64,000 bases of DNA, from NCBI GenBank assembly GCA_902386135.1, contig CABMIB010000066.1, forward strand, positions 1-64,000, written 5' to 3'. The position numbers and the translations under genes were made by a program. Positions 44,272-52,257 of the stretch are shown one piece after another (position 1 is the stretch's first letter; each line of letters starts with the position of its first letter). A model generated the notes under the pieces. That model did not search any database. It saw only the letters and a list, made by a program, of their open reading frames with translations, and had not been told where the DNA came from. This DNA is from an uncultured archaeon (lineage in GTDB: Archaea; Halobacteriota; Methanosarcinia; Methanosarcinales; Methanoperedenaceae).

Positions 44272-44519
44272 ATTATGAGATACTGCTTCCCAACAGCTCT
44301 TTTAAAGAGTGCGCGGATTTCATTAAGAAAAATTTCAGGGAAGTTTATTATGTAGAGGCGGGGTACAAGATTTTTGATAATTATCTGATAGGAGTGCCGC
44401 CAATTCCGATTGCTGTAGATAATGAAGACGTTATTATGCCTTATGTTAAGCCATGCCACGGGTGTTTTGTGCTGAGGATTCCGGGGAAGGAGGAAGTGGC
44501 GAGGTTGAGGAAGGGGTAG
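44250..44519 (+). CDS. DUF1894 family protein (methanogen-specific)
   Basis: 89 residues: MGCIDEMNYEILLPNSSFKECADFIKKNFREVYYVEAGYKIFDNYLIGVPPIPIAVDNEDVIMPYVKPCHGCFVLRIPG in outline, with a cysteine pair around CHGC. The family is confined to methanogens and always sits near DUF1890/marker 14. The ATG lies inside the previous gene; MGCIDEMNYEI is the expected family start. Function unknown. Confidence 0.82.
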   Translation: MGCIDEMNYEILLPNSSFKECADFIKKNFREVYYVEAGYKIFDNYLIGVPPIPIAVDNEDVIMPYVKPCHGCFVLRIPGKEEVARLRKG

Positions 44520-44553
44520 TATCCTAAATTTCGTGATCTATATAAAAACAATC

Positions 44554-44622
44554 GCCACGGAGGCACAGAGACGCAGAGAAATATTTTGAAAAAAGCTCTC
44601 CGTGCCTCTGCGTCTCTGTGGC
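44554..44622. repeat. Dispersed long-hairpin repeat (copy 3)
   Basis: The left arm 'gccacggaggcacagagacg' continues to 'cagagaa', and after about 14 bases the right arm is nearly its reverse complement ('ctctccgtgcctctgcgtctctgtggc'). Same CACAGAG-based class as 32678-32751. It sits between convergent DUF1894 and purP genes and may stop transcription from both sides. Confidence 0.8.
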
Positions 44623-44631
44623 TCATTTATC

Positions 44632-45786
44632 TTACGTCACAATCTCTCCCACTCTCTCCTGCTCGATTGCGCGCCGTATCTCCATCGCAGCGCGCCGCCC
44701 CGTACTCATGGGTTTGCGCCACAAGGTGTTGCCGTACGGATGCCCCACCGAGACATGCACGTTCGTGCCACCGCCCACGCGCGGCGCCACATCGTACACA
44801 TAAAAATTAAGGTCTTTGTCCACGCATGTCTGAAGGCAGAAAGGTCCGATGATTCCGGGTTTGTAGTATTTTTGCGTCGCTTTTACGTATTTCTCGGCAA
44901 GCTCGAATACATCCTCCAGCAAAGATTCGCGCAGCGTGGCTGAATTGTGACCGCATACTGTATACTCAGGCGTGATTTGGCGCTCGTTCAGTGTCATCTG
45001 CTGGGGCGCAGGTAAGCGCACATGCCCATCGAGGCTTGTCTCAAACCGCCAGTCGATGCCGAGAAGCTCTATTTTGCTCATTTCCTCTTCTATGGGCGAA
45101 TAGAACATATCAAGATTAAAGACAGGTCCTATGATGTAACCCTCGATCCTTGCCTCTGCAAGTGCATCGCGCGTGATAACCCCCTGCTTCAGGAGAGCTT
45201 CTGATTTTTGCTTGAACTCGGCATATGAAGCGGCTGTAAAAAACCCGCGCTCAAGTTTCTTTACGGCATGTGGAAGTTTTACCATTACAAGGCTGTCTAT
45301 GTCCTCGGGCTTTTTGATCTTTTCCGGATACGGGAGACCAGCCTTTTCAAGCAGCCAGTAGTAATCCCGCTCGATGCCACGCTCTTCGCTGCGGAGCAGG
45401 TTACGGCTTCCGAACATCGGGACCTTGAAATCATTCTCTATATTGTCTATCGAGCAGTAAGAAGTGAATGAGCGGTTCGGGATGAAAATCGCGTTTTGGT
45501 CACGCAGCTTCTGCTGGTTCTCAGGTTTTAAAATCTCGTTGAACTTGTTATAAACATCTGCGTTATCCACAATGCCGCGAATGAGCTTCCCATTCTTCCT
45601 CTGTGCCTTGAAATATTGAGTATATGTCTTCTCGCGCCCTTTCTCGCATACGGCATATGTCCTGAACCCTTCTTCAACCGCGCCGTCGCAAACATCAAGC
45701 GCGGAATGGGATGCCAGGACGCCTATTGTGGTTTTGCTCAGATCGTATTCTGATAACACTTCGATAATTTCCTTTGGCTCAATCAT
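44632..45786 (-). CDS. purP: FAICAR synthetase (formate-dependent AICAR formylation)
   Basis: 384 residues, ATP-grasp. Blocks: TIGVLASHSALDVCDGAVEEGFRTYAVCEKGREKTY near the start, VMVKLPHAVKKLERGFFTA, YIIGPVFNLDMFYSP, and the C-terminal YDVAPRVGGGTNVHVSVGHPYGN. It converts AICAR, formate and ATP to FAICAR in archaeal purine synthesis. Normal length. This genome also has a full PurH (55477-57091), which formylates AICAR by another route. Divergent from the small gene at 45877. Confidence 0.93.
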   Translation of the reverse strand: MIEPKEIIEVLSEYDLSKTTIGVLASHSALDVCDGAVEEGFRTYAVCEKGREKTYTQYFKAQRKNGKLIRGIVDNADVYNKFNEILKPENQQKLRDQNAIFIPNRSFTSYCSIDNIENDFKVPMFGSRNLLRSEERGIERDYYWLLEKAGLPYPEKIKKPEDIDSLVMVKLPHAVKKLERGFFTAASYAEFKQKSEALLKQGVITRDALAEARIEGYIIGPVFNLDMFYSPIEEEMSKIELLGIDWRFETSLDGHVRLPAPQQMTLNERQITPEYTVCGHNSATLRESLLEDVFELAEKYVKATQKYYKPGIIGPFCLQTCVDKDLNFYVYDVAPRVGGGTNVHVSVGHPYGNTLWRKPMSTGRRAAMEIRRAIEQERVGEIVT

Positions 45787-45876
45787 AAGCTCTTGTAGGT
45801 TTTATAAGCCTAAAAGGTTGCGATATTGGAATCGAAATACTTATACATCTTTGCAATAATTTTATATTATAAATTC

Positions 45877-46011
45877 ATGGCTGCTATCAGGACAAAACCA
45901 AGGGCTCCGGAAAAAGTGAAGATGTTCATAGAGATAGCAAAGCTCAGGGTGGCCGAAGGGGTTATTTTTGATGGGAATAAAATAAAAGAGGTTTTGCCTT
46001 GGGAGAATTGA
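45877..46011 (+). CDS. Very small conserved-looking protein
   Basis: 44 residues from the ATG at 45877: MAAIRTKPRAPEKVKMFIEI then AKLRVAEGVIFDGNKIKEVLPWEN. A TTG at 45826 would add a hydrophobic stretch but is unlikely because 'ttttatattat' just before the ATG looks like a TATA region. Basic N-terminus, no cysteines, no known motif. It could be a nucleic-acid-binding or antitoxin-like peptide. The following 150 bases to the ATPase start have no gene. Confidence 0.4.
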   Translation: MAAIRTKPRAPEKVKMFIEIAKLRVAEGVIFDGNKIKEVLPWEN

Positions 46012-46126
46012 GCAATAAATTCAGGATATTAGGGCTTACAGAGGAATAACATAGCTGCGGTTTCTTATTTTCCAAGAATGGTTCATGATTATTTTAGAAC
46101 TTTACTATAACCCAGAAAAAGGAAAA

Positions 46127-46168
46127 TTATTTATATTCACTAAGTGAATAATACACTAAGTGAATATT
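46127..46168 (+). promoter_or_regulatory. TATA region and repeated palindrome upstream of the ATPase gene
   Basis: ttatttatat (about 46126-46135) resembles a TATA box. It is followed by ttcactaagtgaa (46136-46148), a palindrome around one central base, and by a second near-copy, cactaagtgaat (46154-46165), ending next to the ATG at 46169. Two copies over the transcription start suggest a repressor site, perhaps autoregulatory. Confidence 0.5.
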
Positions 46169-47416
46169 ATGAGATTCATAGACAGGGATGTTGAGCTTAA
46201 AGAACTTGAGAATTGCTATTTGTTTTCAAACAAAAGGCTTTTCCCTGTTGTTATTTATGGGATGAGGCGGGTTGGAAAAACTGAACTGATAAAGGAGTTT
46301 TCAAAAGGCAAAGATGCCATTTATTTTTTTGTTTATGACAACAAAACATCAAAAGCGCTTTTAAGTGAATTTGAAAATGAATTAAAACGAAGAAAAATTA
46401 TCGAGCCGCTTATCAGTCTGGGTTCATGGGAGGATTTCATCGATATATTGTTTGAAAAATGCAGGCATAAGGTAGTAATTTTTGATGAATTCCAGAACTT
46501 CCGGGATATAGACCCTGCTGTATTTTCGGTATTACAAAGAAAAATCGATGAGAATAAAGACGCTCCGATAATGCTGGTGTTCCTGGGTTCTATTGTGGGA
46601 ATGATAAAGAAAACATTTGAAGATATGAAGGCTCCCCTTTACGGAAGGATAAAAACAAAAATAAAGCTGGCGCCGCTATCTTATAAACATACAAAAAAGA
46701 TGCTTGAGGCATTGGGCTACAAGAATGAGACCGACATGATAGAGTTCTTTTCGGTGTTCGGCGGTATCCCAAAGTACTATCTTGCAATCGAGGATTTCGA
46801 ACTCGAAGGAAAACCACTGATAGACGTAATAACCTATTTTTTCCTGAGAGAAAATGCGCCTTTCGGCTATGAAGTGCTTGATGTACTGAGGCAGGAATTC
46901 GGCAAAAGGAAAGGCACGTACTATACCATTCTTGAAGCCATAGCCACCGGGCATACAAAGCTGAATGAAATAGCGACCTATACCGGGCTTGGTATGACTT
47001 CGATCACAAGATACCTCTCAGACCTGATGGAAATGTACGAGATGGTGGGGCGTACAGTCCCGGTAACTGAGGATTTGCGAAAAACCAGGAAGGGAATATA
47101 CTTCATAAAAAATCCTGTCGTAGCGTTCTGGTTCAGGTATATTCATAAAAACCTGACGCTTTTTGAAGGCGGGAACTACAGCGAGATTGAAAGCATAATC
47201 CGGAAAGAAATCGGGTACTTTGAAGGCAGGCGGTTTGAGGCCATAGTAGGTGAGTTCCTGACAGAACTTAACGAAAAAGGTGCGCTGCCTTTTAAATTTA
47301 CAAAGCTCGGCAGGTGGTGGAATAAAGATAAAGAGATTGATATTATCGCTCTCAACGAGAGGACTAAGGAAATCCTTTTCTGCGAGTGCAAATGGAAGGA
47401 TAAGGTGAATGCTTAG
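46169..47416 (+). CDS. Archaeal ATPase (MJ-type, ATPase_2/DUF234 family), ended by an in-frame TAG
   Basis: About 415 residues. AAA+/STAND-like NTPase with Walker A VVIYGMRRVGKTELIKEF, Walker B KVVIFDEFQNF, a winged-helix segment (ATGHTKLNEIATYTGLGMTSITRYLSDL) and a C-terminal nuclease-like DUF234 domain with FEAIVGEFL, WWNKDKEIDIIALNE and ILFCECKWKDK, the D..E.K arrangement of PD-(D/E)xK nucleases. The gene stops at TAG (47414-47416), but the same frame continues for 50 sensible codons. GTG at 46160 is an alternative start. Family members abound in archaea; target unknown. Confidence 0.8.
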   Translation: MRFIDRDVELKELENCYLFSNKRLFPVVIYGMRRVGKTELIKEFSKGKDAIYFFVYDNKTSKALLSEFENELKRRKIIEPLISLGSWEDFIDILFEKCRHKVVIFDEFQNFRDIDPAVFSVLQRKIDENKDAPIMLVFLGSIVGMIKKTFEDMKAPLYGRIKTKIKLAPLSYKHTKKMLEALGYKNETDMIEFFSVFGGIPKYYLAIEDFELEGKPLIDVITYFFLRENAPFGYEVLDVLRQEFGKRKGTYYTILEAIATGHTKLNEIATYTGLGMTSITRYLSDLMEMYEMVGRTVPVTEDLRKTRKGIYFIKNPVVAFWFRYIHKNLTLFEGGNYSEIESIIRKEIGYFEGRRFEAIVGEFLTELNEKGALPFKFTKLGRWWNKDKEIDIIALNERTKEILFCECKWKDKVNA

Positions 47417-47569
47417 AAAGTTTTAATGGAACTTAAGGAGAAAGCGAAGTTTGTTAAATGGAATAATGAAGAGAGGAGGGAGTATTACTCTGTGGTTGCA
47501 AGGTCTTTTAAAAGTAAAGAGAGGAAGCCGAATTTACTGCTTTTTGATATTAAAGATTTTAAAACTTAA
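47417..47569 (+). pseudogene. C-terminal continuation of the ATPase beyond an in-frame TAG
   Basis: In the same frame as the ATPase, codons after the TAG read KVLMELKEKAKFVKWNNEER, then a stretch ending KERKPNLLLFDIKDFKT and TAA. This is the expected tail of the DUF234 domain, so the TAG looks like a recent nonsense mutation, a sequence error or a readthrough site. TAG is used as a normal stop by other genes here (for example at 1078, 8112 and 32637), so wholesale recoding is not indicated. Confidence 0.7.
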
Positions 47570-47609
47570 TGCACCGGAGCATCTACATTTTACGTTATAA
47601 ATGTTCCAA

Positions 47610-48065
47610 CTACCTGATATTAAACTTCACCCCGATCTTGAACAGCCTTTTCGTAGGCAAGCTCCTGACCTCGCACCCAGTCTTCTCAGCGATCTCCCTT
47701 AAAATCGCCTGCATCCTCTTCTCGCTCTCTGCCGAAAGCGTGAACCAGATATTATAATCCGCAGGGCGCAGATAATTATGCGATACCTCATCGTACCGGT
47801 TTATGAATTCTGCGACCTCCTCTATCCGCTCCTCTGGCACTTTCATAGCAACAAGGGTGCTCGTGCCTCCCGTTTTCTTTGTGCTGATGATCGGACCGAT
47901 TCGCCTGATAGCTCCCTTTTCCTGGAGCCGTTTGATGCGGCTGAGCACTTCTTCCTCTTTTAAGCCCAGGCTCTTAGCCAGTTCAGAGAACGGTCGGTGA
48001 ACCAGCGGGAAATTAAGCTGCAAGGCATTTAATATCTTTTTATCAGTATCATCCAGGGATATCAT
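47610..48065 (-). CDS. ahbB: Siroheme decarboxylase subunit (AhbB-type, Lrp/AsnC-like)
   Basis: About 151 residues from the ATG at 48065. An AsnC-like winged helix ([43 protein letters not shown]) is fused to a RAM-like domain with [40 protein letters not shown] and [13 protein letters not shown]. These blocks mark the AhbA/AhbB enzymes that decarboxylate siroheme, not ordinary Lrp regulators. AhbA and AhbB are similar, so the letter is tentative. ATGA overlap with the radical SAM gene before it. Confidence 0.8.
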   Translation of the reverse strand: MISLDDTDKKILNALQLNFPLVHRPFSELAKSLGLKEEEVLSRIKRLQEKGAIRRIGPIISTKKTGGTSTLVAMKVPEERIEEVAEFINRYDEVSHNYLRPADYNIWFTLSAESEKRMQAILREIAEKTGCEVRSLPTKRLFKIGVKFNIR

Positions 48066-49126
48066 GCTTTCACCGGCGCATAAACACAATACGGCTCTTC
48101 ATCCAGATAATCTCCGGTAGCCGCGTACGCGCGCGCCCGGCACCCCCCGCATACCATGCGGTACTCACAGGCGCCGCATTTCCCTTTTAGCATTGACGGG
48201 TTGCGGAGGTCATTGAACACCTTTGATTTTTCCCATATCATCTTGAACGGGCGCTGCCGTATATTGCCCGCAAGCGCTGGCAGGTAACCGCAAGGGTAGA
48301 CATCACCCCTGCTCGATACGAAACAAAACCCTGAGCCGCCGAGGCAGCCTTTTGTCATCGCCTCAAGCCCGTGCGTTTCCCTTGTTATCTTAATCCCTTC
48401 AGCCTTTGCGCGCTGGCGCATAATCCTGAAATAGTGGGGGGCGCAGGTAGCTTTCAGTTGAATACGAGAGCCCTTGCTCTTGTCGTAGAACCAGTTAAGC
48501 ACGCGCTCATACTCCTGCGGCGGGATTTCCTCGGATTCGATCTCCTCGCCTCTTCCTGTCGGGACCAGGAGGAATATATGAAGCGCAGAGGCTCCCAGTT
48601 CAAGAGCAAGGTCGTAAATCCCCGGGATTTCTGCAAGATTCCGTTTTGTGATAGTGGTATTTATCTGGAAGCTTATCCCTTCTTTTTTCAGGATATCGAT
48701 CCCTCGCATAGCACCATTGAATGCGCCGGGCTCTCCCCTGAAGGTATCATGTGTCTCTTCTTTAGCTCCGTCGATGCTTATGCTCACCCGCTGAATGCCC
48801 GCTTCCTTTAATTTCCGGGCAATTTCGGGCGTAAGAAGCGTCCCGTTCGTTGCGAGCACCACCCGCAGGCCGTGCCCCGAAGCATAGCGTGCGATATCGT
48901 ACACATCGGCGCGAAGAAGCGGCTCCCCGCCTGTGAGGATTATAATGGGTTTGTACTCTACCAGTTCATCTACGAAATGCTTGGCTTGCGCCGTGGATAG
49001 TTCATCTGGAGCAGGGTCTTTAATTGCGGACGCCCTGCAGTGGATACATGCAAGGTTGCAGGCGTTCGTCAGCTCCCATGCCACGAGTCTTGGGGGTTTT
49101 ATTTTATTTTCTATCAATAGAATCAC
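48062..49126 (-). CDS. ahbD: Radical SAM heme synthase, AhbD-like (possibly AhbC)
   Basis: 354 residues. The first cluster motif is [14 protein letters not shown] (about 18-31), followed by [29 protein letters not shown]-type C-terminus binds a second cluster: [31 protein letters not shown] and [19 protein letters not shown]. The [17 protein letters not shown] block fits the heme synthase that turns iron-coproporphyrin III into heme by two radical decarboxylations; AhbC is the close alternative. First gene of a coupled pair with ahbB; ccmD starts 54 bases away on the other strand. Confidence 0.8.
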   Translation of the reverse strand: MILLIENKIKPPRLVAWELTNACNLACIHCRASAIKDPAPDELSTAQAKHFVDELVEYKPIIILTGGEPLLRADVYDIARYASGHGLRVVLATNGTLLTPEIARKLKEAGIQRVSISIDGAKEETHDTFRGEPGAFNGAMRGIDILKKEGISFQINTTITKRNLAEIPGIYDLALELGASALHIFLLVPTGRGEEIESEEIPPQEYERVLNWFYDKSKGSRIQLKATCAPHYFRIMRQRAKAEGIKITRETHGLEAMTKGCLGGSGFCFVSSRGDVYPCGYLPALAGNIRQRPFKMIWEKSKVFNDLRNPSMLKGKCGACEYRMVCGGCRARAYAATGDYLDEEPYCVYAPVKA

Positions 49127-49180
49127 GAATTATTTTTTGAGTTCATAACCTTTATGTAACAATAAGATAGAATAACTGCT

Positions 49181-49306
49181 ATGAGTATGACTTACCTGTA
49201 TGCAGCATTTACCATCGTGTGGGTAGTGCTGATTGGATATATCTTAAACCTGATTCGACTGCGAAAGGCACTGGATAATGAACATAATGTTTTAAAAGGC
49301 ATATAG
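49181..49306 (+). CDS. ccmD: CcmD-like cytochrome c maturation peptide
   Basis: 41 residues, MSMTYLYAAFTIVWVVLIGY followed by ILNLIRLRKALDNEHNVLKGI. One transmembrane helix with a YLYAAFTIVW start and a charged cytoplasmic end fits CcmD, the small partner of the CcmABC heme exporter. It lies beside heme-synthesis genes, which supports the call. Other ccm genes are not in the window. The next gene starts 25 bases later, preceded by ggaggggg. Confidence 0.6.
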   Translation: MSMTYLYAAFTIVWVVLIGYILNLIRLRKALDNEHNVLKGI

Positions 49307-49331
49307 AAAAATAGACCGGAGGGGGAGTTAT

Positions 49332-49721
49332 ATGAGCATAGAGACGATTTTGAACTATAAGAACATCGCTGTTGTGGGCATCTCAGACAATCCGGAGCGC
49401 CCAAGCTATGATGTGGCAGGCTTTCTGGAAGAGCACGGGTATAATATCATACCTGTCAATCCCAGCCTGGCAGAGTGGAAAGGGAAAAAAAGCTACCCAG
49501 ACCTTAAATCGATACCTGTAAAAGTGGACGTTGTGGATATCTTCAGGCGCCCTGAGGCTGTTCCTCCCATAGTGGATGAGGCTATCGCAATCAAAGCAAA
49601 AGCCGTGTGGATGCAACTGGGCATCGTGAACGAGGAGGCAGCGGCAAAAGCCATGGCGACGGGGATTGAAGTTGTTATGGACAAATGCATGAAAATAGAA
49701 TACAATAGGCTGAAACGGTAG
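49332..49721 (+). CDS. CoA-binding domain protein (YccU-like)
   Basis: 129 residues forming a single Rossmann CoA-binding domain: KNIAVVGISDNPERPSYDVAGFLEEHGYNIIPVNP, VDVVDIFRRPEAVPPIVDEAIAIKAKAVWMQLGIVNEEAAAKA, and VVMDKCMKIEYNRL. Stand-alone members bind CoA or derivatives, with no known reaction. Strong Shine-Dalgarno ggaggggg just before the ATG. A 9-bp perfect hairpin (49741-49773) follows. Confidence 0.88.
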   Translation: MSIETILNYKNIAVVGISDNPERPSYDVAGFLEEHGYNIIPVNPSLAEWKGKKSYPDLKSIPVKVDVVDIFRRPEAVPPIVDEAIAIKAKAVWMQLGIVNEEAAAKAMATGIEVVMDKCMKIEYNRLKR

Positions 49722-49740
49722 CCTCTATTATTCCACCCTC

Positions 49741-49773
49741 TATCCAAAAATGATGACATGGTTATTTTGGATA
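49741..49773 (+). terminator. Hairpin after the CoA-binding protein gene
   Basis: tatccaaaa (49741-49749) and ttttggata (49765-49773) are exact complements with a 15-base loop, 19 bases after the CoA-binding gene and 42 bases before the next. It resembles the outer pair around the repeat at 32641-32764. Probable terminator or processing site. Confidence 0.4.
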
Positions 49774-49815
49774 TGCTTATATGCTCAAATCTCTAAATAA
49801 AAATGGGGTAAAATT

Positions 49816-50430
49816 ATGAAGTATGATACATTGGCATCAAAAGGAACTGTTGAAAAAACAATGAAGGCATTAAAACCTCGCGGCATTAATCCTGAATTTG
49901 TGAACACGAAAGAAGACGCGCTCAACAGGTTAAAACAATTGATCCCTCCCGGGGTAGAGGTGATGACCGCCGGTTCAACGACGCTTGACCAGATAGGTTT
50001 TACAGATCTTTTGATATCAGGGAAACATTCGTGGAAAAATCTAAAAAACGAAATTTTGGCGGAGAAAGACCCGGTCAAACAGACAGAGCTTCGGAAAAAA
50101 AGCGTGACAGCAGACTACATGATCGGCAGCGTGCATGCTGTTGTCGAATCCGGGGAGGTGCTGGTAGTTAATGCCACGGGAAGTTCGATCCCTTCATTCA
50201 GTTTCTCCTCGGATAATGTCATCTGGATCGTAGGGGCACAAAAGATCGTGCCTACAGTAGAAGAAGGATTCAAGCGCCTCCGTGAGTATTGTTTTCCGTT
50301 AGAAGATAAAAGAATGAAGAGCATTGGATATCCGGGAAGTGCTCTTGGAAAATTTTTGCTGTTTGAAAAAGAGATAAATCCTAATCGTAAAGTAACTCTC
50401 ATCTTCGTAAATGAGAAACTCGGATTTTAA
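49816..50430 (+). CDS. LUD-domain protein (LutC/YkgG-like)
   Basis: 204 residues. Family blocks: ALKPRGINPEFVNTKEDALNRLKQLIPPGVEVMTAGSTTLDQIGF, SVTADYMIGSVHAVVESGEVLVVNATGSSIPSFSFSSDNVIWIVGAQKIVPTVEEGFKR. Domain relatives take part in lactate utilisation, but many stand-alone archaeal and bacterial copies have no known substrate. lutA/lutB are not adjacent. Soluble, length normal. Confidence 0.85.
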   Translation: MKYDTLASKGTVEKTMKALKPRGINPEFVNTKEDALNRLKQLIPPGVEVMTAGSTTLDQIGFTDLLISGKHSWKNLKNEILAEKDPVKQTELRKKSVTADYMIGSVHAVVESGEVLVVNATGSSIPSFSFSSDNVIWIVGAQKIVPTVEEGFKRLREYCFPLEDKRMKSIGYPGSALGKFLLFEKEINPNRKVTLIFVNEKLGF

Positions 50431-50468
50431 ACAGCATTTAAGCGGTATATTACAGATGGGCTAAGGGA

Positions 50469-51032
50469 GTGATTATGGACGGGCAGATAACGATTCTTGG
50501 CTTTGCAGGTAGCTTGAGAAAGGGCTCTTACAATAAAGCAATATTACGCGCAGCCCTAGAATTATCACCGGAAGATGCAAAAATTGAAATATTTGACCTT
50601 GAGGGAATTCCTCCTTATAATATGGACATGGAAAACAGAATGCCGGAGAATGTAAAGGAATTCAAAGCAAAGATCAGGGATGCGGATGCGATTTTGATAG
50701 CAACGCCCGAGCATAACTATTCCATACCCGGCGTTCTCAAAAATGCGATAGACTGGGCTTCGCGACCTTACGGGGATAATTCTTTTGAAGGTAAACCGGT
50801 TGGCATAATGAGCGCATCTCCGGGAATGCTGGGAGGGGCGAGGGCACAGTATCATCTGCGACAAATGTTTGTTTTCCTCGATATGTACCCGGTCAACAGA
50901 CCGGAAGTGATCGTAGCGTTTGCCAGTGAGAAGATAGATGATAAAGGCAGGGTAACAGACGGCAAAACAAGAGAAAAAATAAAAGAGCTGCTGGAAAGCC
51001 TGGTTGCCTGGACCAACAGGTTAGGGAAGTGA
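50469..51032 (+). CDS. NADPH-dependent FMN reductase / NAD(P)H quinone reductase-like flavoprotein
   Basis: 187 residues of the flavodoxin-like fold. FMN-phosphate loop GFAGSLRKGSYNKAILRAA (about 9-27), then EGIPPYNMDMENRMPENV and ILIATPEHNYSIPGVLKNAIDWASRP, and KPVGIMSASPGMLGGARAQYHLRQ. The family includes chromate and quinone reductases. Start is ATG (an extra ATG two codons in). Separate promoter likely; the gene before it is 38 bases away. Confidence 0.88.
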   Translation: MIMDGQITILGFAGSLRKGSYNKAILRAALELSPEDAKIEIFDLEGIPPYNMDMENRMPENVKEFKAKIRDADAILIATPEHNYSIPGVLKNAIDWASRPYGDNSFEGKPVGIMSASPGMLGGARAQYHLRQMFVFLDMYPVNRPEVIVAFASEKIDDKGRVTDGKTREKIKELLESLVAWTNRLGK

Positions 51033-51194
51033 CCTCTTCTCTATGAAGGCATGAAAACGGATTAGTAGTTCCTGCCTGAGCAAATCAGCGCAATAGAGAG
51101 TCTGCACCCACTGTTTTTGTCTTAAGACCATTCCTGTCCCAAAGTCTATATACAAGGAAGTCTCTAATTTAATATGGGCATTGGAGGTATAGTT

Positions 51195-51479
51195 ATGGCA
51201 AGATATATTATAACATCTAAACTGACAGATGAAGGTGCAAAGACCCTTAAGAAGAACCCAAACAGGGTCAAGGAAGTTAATGCCGAGCTCAGGGAAATGG
51301 GAATAGAGGTGCTTGAGCAGTATGTGGTCCTGGGAGATTTTGACTTCATGACAATCGTGGAAGCAAGAGATGAGAATACGATTTTCAAGGCGGTTGTCGA
51401 ATACTTATCCCGCGGCAGCGTCAGGACAGCGACGTACAGGGCGATCCCGGTGAACGAGTTCATCGAAACGCTCAAATGA
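51195..51479 (+). CDS. GYD-domain protein
   Basis: 94 residues from the ATG at 51195, preceded by 'tggaggtatag'. ARYIITSKLTDEGAKTLKKNPNRVKEVNAELREMGIEVLEQYVVLGDFDFMTIVEARDENTIFKAVVEYLSRGSVRTATYRAIPVNEF in outline is a GYD domain, a small ferredoxin-like fold with the GDFDF motif. Function unknown; such proteins occur widely as stand-alone domains. It marks the left boundary of the island of bacterial-like genes. Confidence 0.85.
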   Translation: MARYIITSKLTDEGAKTLKKNPNRVKEVNAELREMGIEVLEQYVVLGDFDFMTIVEARDENTIFKAVVEYLSRGSVRTATYRAIPVNEFIETLK

Positions 51480-51559
51480 TAGCTGATACTGGCAGACGCT
51501 CAGGTGGGCTGTAAAGAGCCCGACGCCAAGGAGGGCGGCCGCCCACGCCGGACCCCCCG

Positions 51560-51673
51560 CTCAAGCTTCTGGATGTATTGGTCGGCAAGTGGAATATAGA
51601 AGGATACTCTAAGTCCGACCCGACCATCATGGTAAATGGGTGTAATACCTACGAATGGCTGGAAGGTGGTTAA
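51560..51673 (+). pseudogene. Fragment of a DUF1579-like gene
   Basis: The frame reads LKLLDVLVGKWNIEGYSKSD then PTIMVNGCNTYEWLEGG and a stop. This is the start region of DUF1579-type proteins ('L..L.G.W...G....G....YEWL.GG'), which normally run to about 150 residues. No start codon is suitably placed and the rest is missing. Immediately followed by the first reductase-like gene, so it looks like a remnant joined to it by deletion. Confidence 0.65.
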
Positions 51674-51674
51674 A

Positions 51675-52256
51675 ATGAGAAAAGTAATTGTTTCAGAGTT
51701 CGTGACACTGGACGGTGTCATGGAAGACCCAGGTGGAGCTGAAAAGTTCAAGCACGGCGGTTGGACCATGCCATACTGGAATGAAGAAATCGCGAAGTTT
51801 AAATTCGATGAACTATTTGCGAGCGACGCTCTTCTACTGGGACGAGTGACCTATCAAGGTTTTGCGGCCGCCTGGCCTTCCAGGGCCGATGAAGAGGGTT
51901 TTGCTGACAGAATGAACAGCCTCCCCAAATATGTTGTTTCAACGACCTTGAAAGAGGTTGAGTGGAACAATTCAAGGCTGATAAAAGGGAACATCGCGGA
52001 AGAGGTATCCAAGCTGAAGCAACAGCCCGGTCAGGACATTTTAATCGCCGGCAGTGGCGAACTTGTAAATTCACTGATGCAACATGACCTCATCGATGAA
52101 TATCGGCTCTTGGTCTATCCTGTTGTTCTGGGGAGCGGAAAGCGCCTCTTTAAGGAAGGAACCAATAAGACACTGAGATTTGTAGAAACAAAGACATTCA
52201 GTTCTGGGGTCGTGCTGCTTAGCTTTCAGTCTGTAGGAAAGGTTGGTGAAAAATAA
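51675..52256 (+). CDS. Dihydrofolate reductase-fold protein (RibD C-terminal type), copy 1
   Basis: 193 residues from the ATG at 51675. MRKVIVSEFVTLDGVMEDPGG, LLLGRVTYQGFAAAWP, YVVSTTLKEVEWNNSRLI, DILIAGSGELVNSLMQHDLIDEYRLLVYPVVLGSGKRLF are the blocks of the RibD_C/YyaP-like family, which keeps the NADPH-binding GSG but whose substrate is usually unknown. It is not a classical FolA. First of three tandem relatives; two bases separate it from copy 2. Confidence 0.88.
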   Translation: MRKVIVSEFVTLDGVMEDPGGAEKFKHGGWTMPYWNEEIAKFKFDELFASDALLLGRVTYQGFAAAWPSRADEEGFADRMNSLPKYVVSTTLKEVEWNNSRLIKGNIAEEVSKLKQQPGQDILIAGSGELVNSLMQHDLIDEYRLLVYPVVLGSGKRLFKEGTNKTLRFVETKTFSSGVVLLSFQSVGKVGEK

Positions 52257-52257
52257 T

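Noticed and set aside
47610-48065. Lrp/AsnC transcription regulator
   Set aside because: The [13 protein letters not shown] and [13 protein letters not shown] blocks and the coupling to a radical SAM heme enzyme fit siroheme decarboxylase instead.
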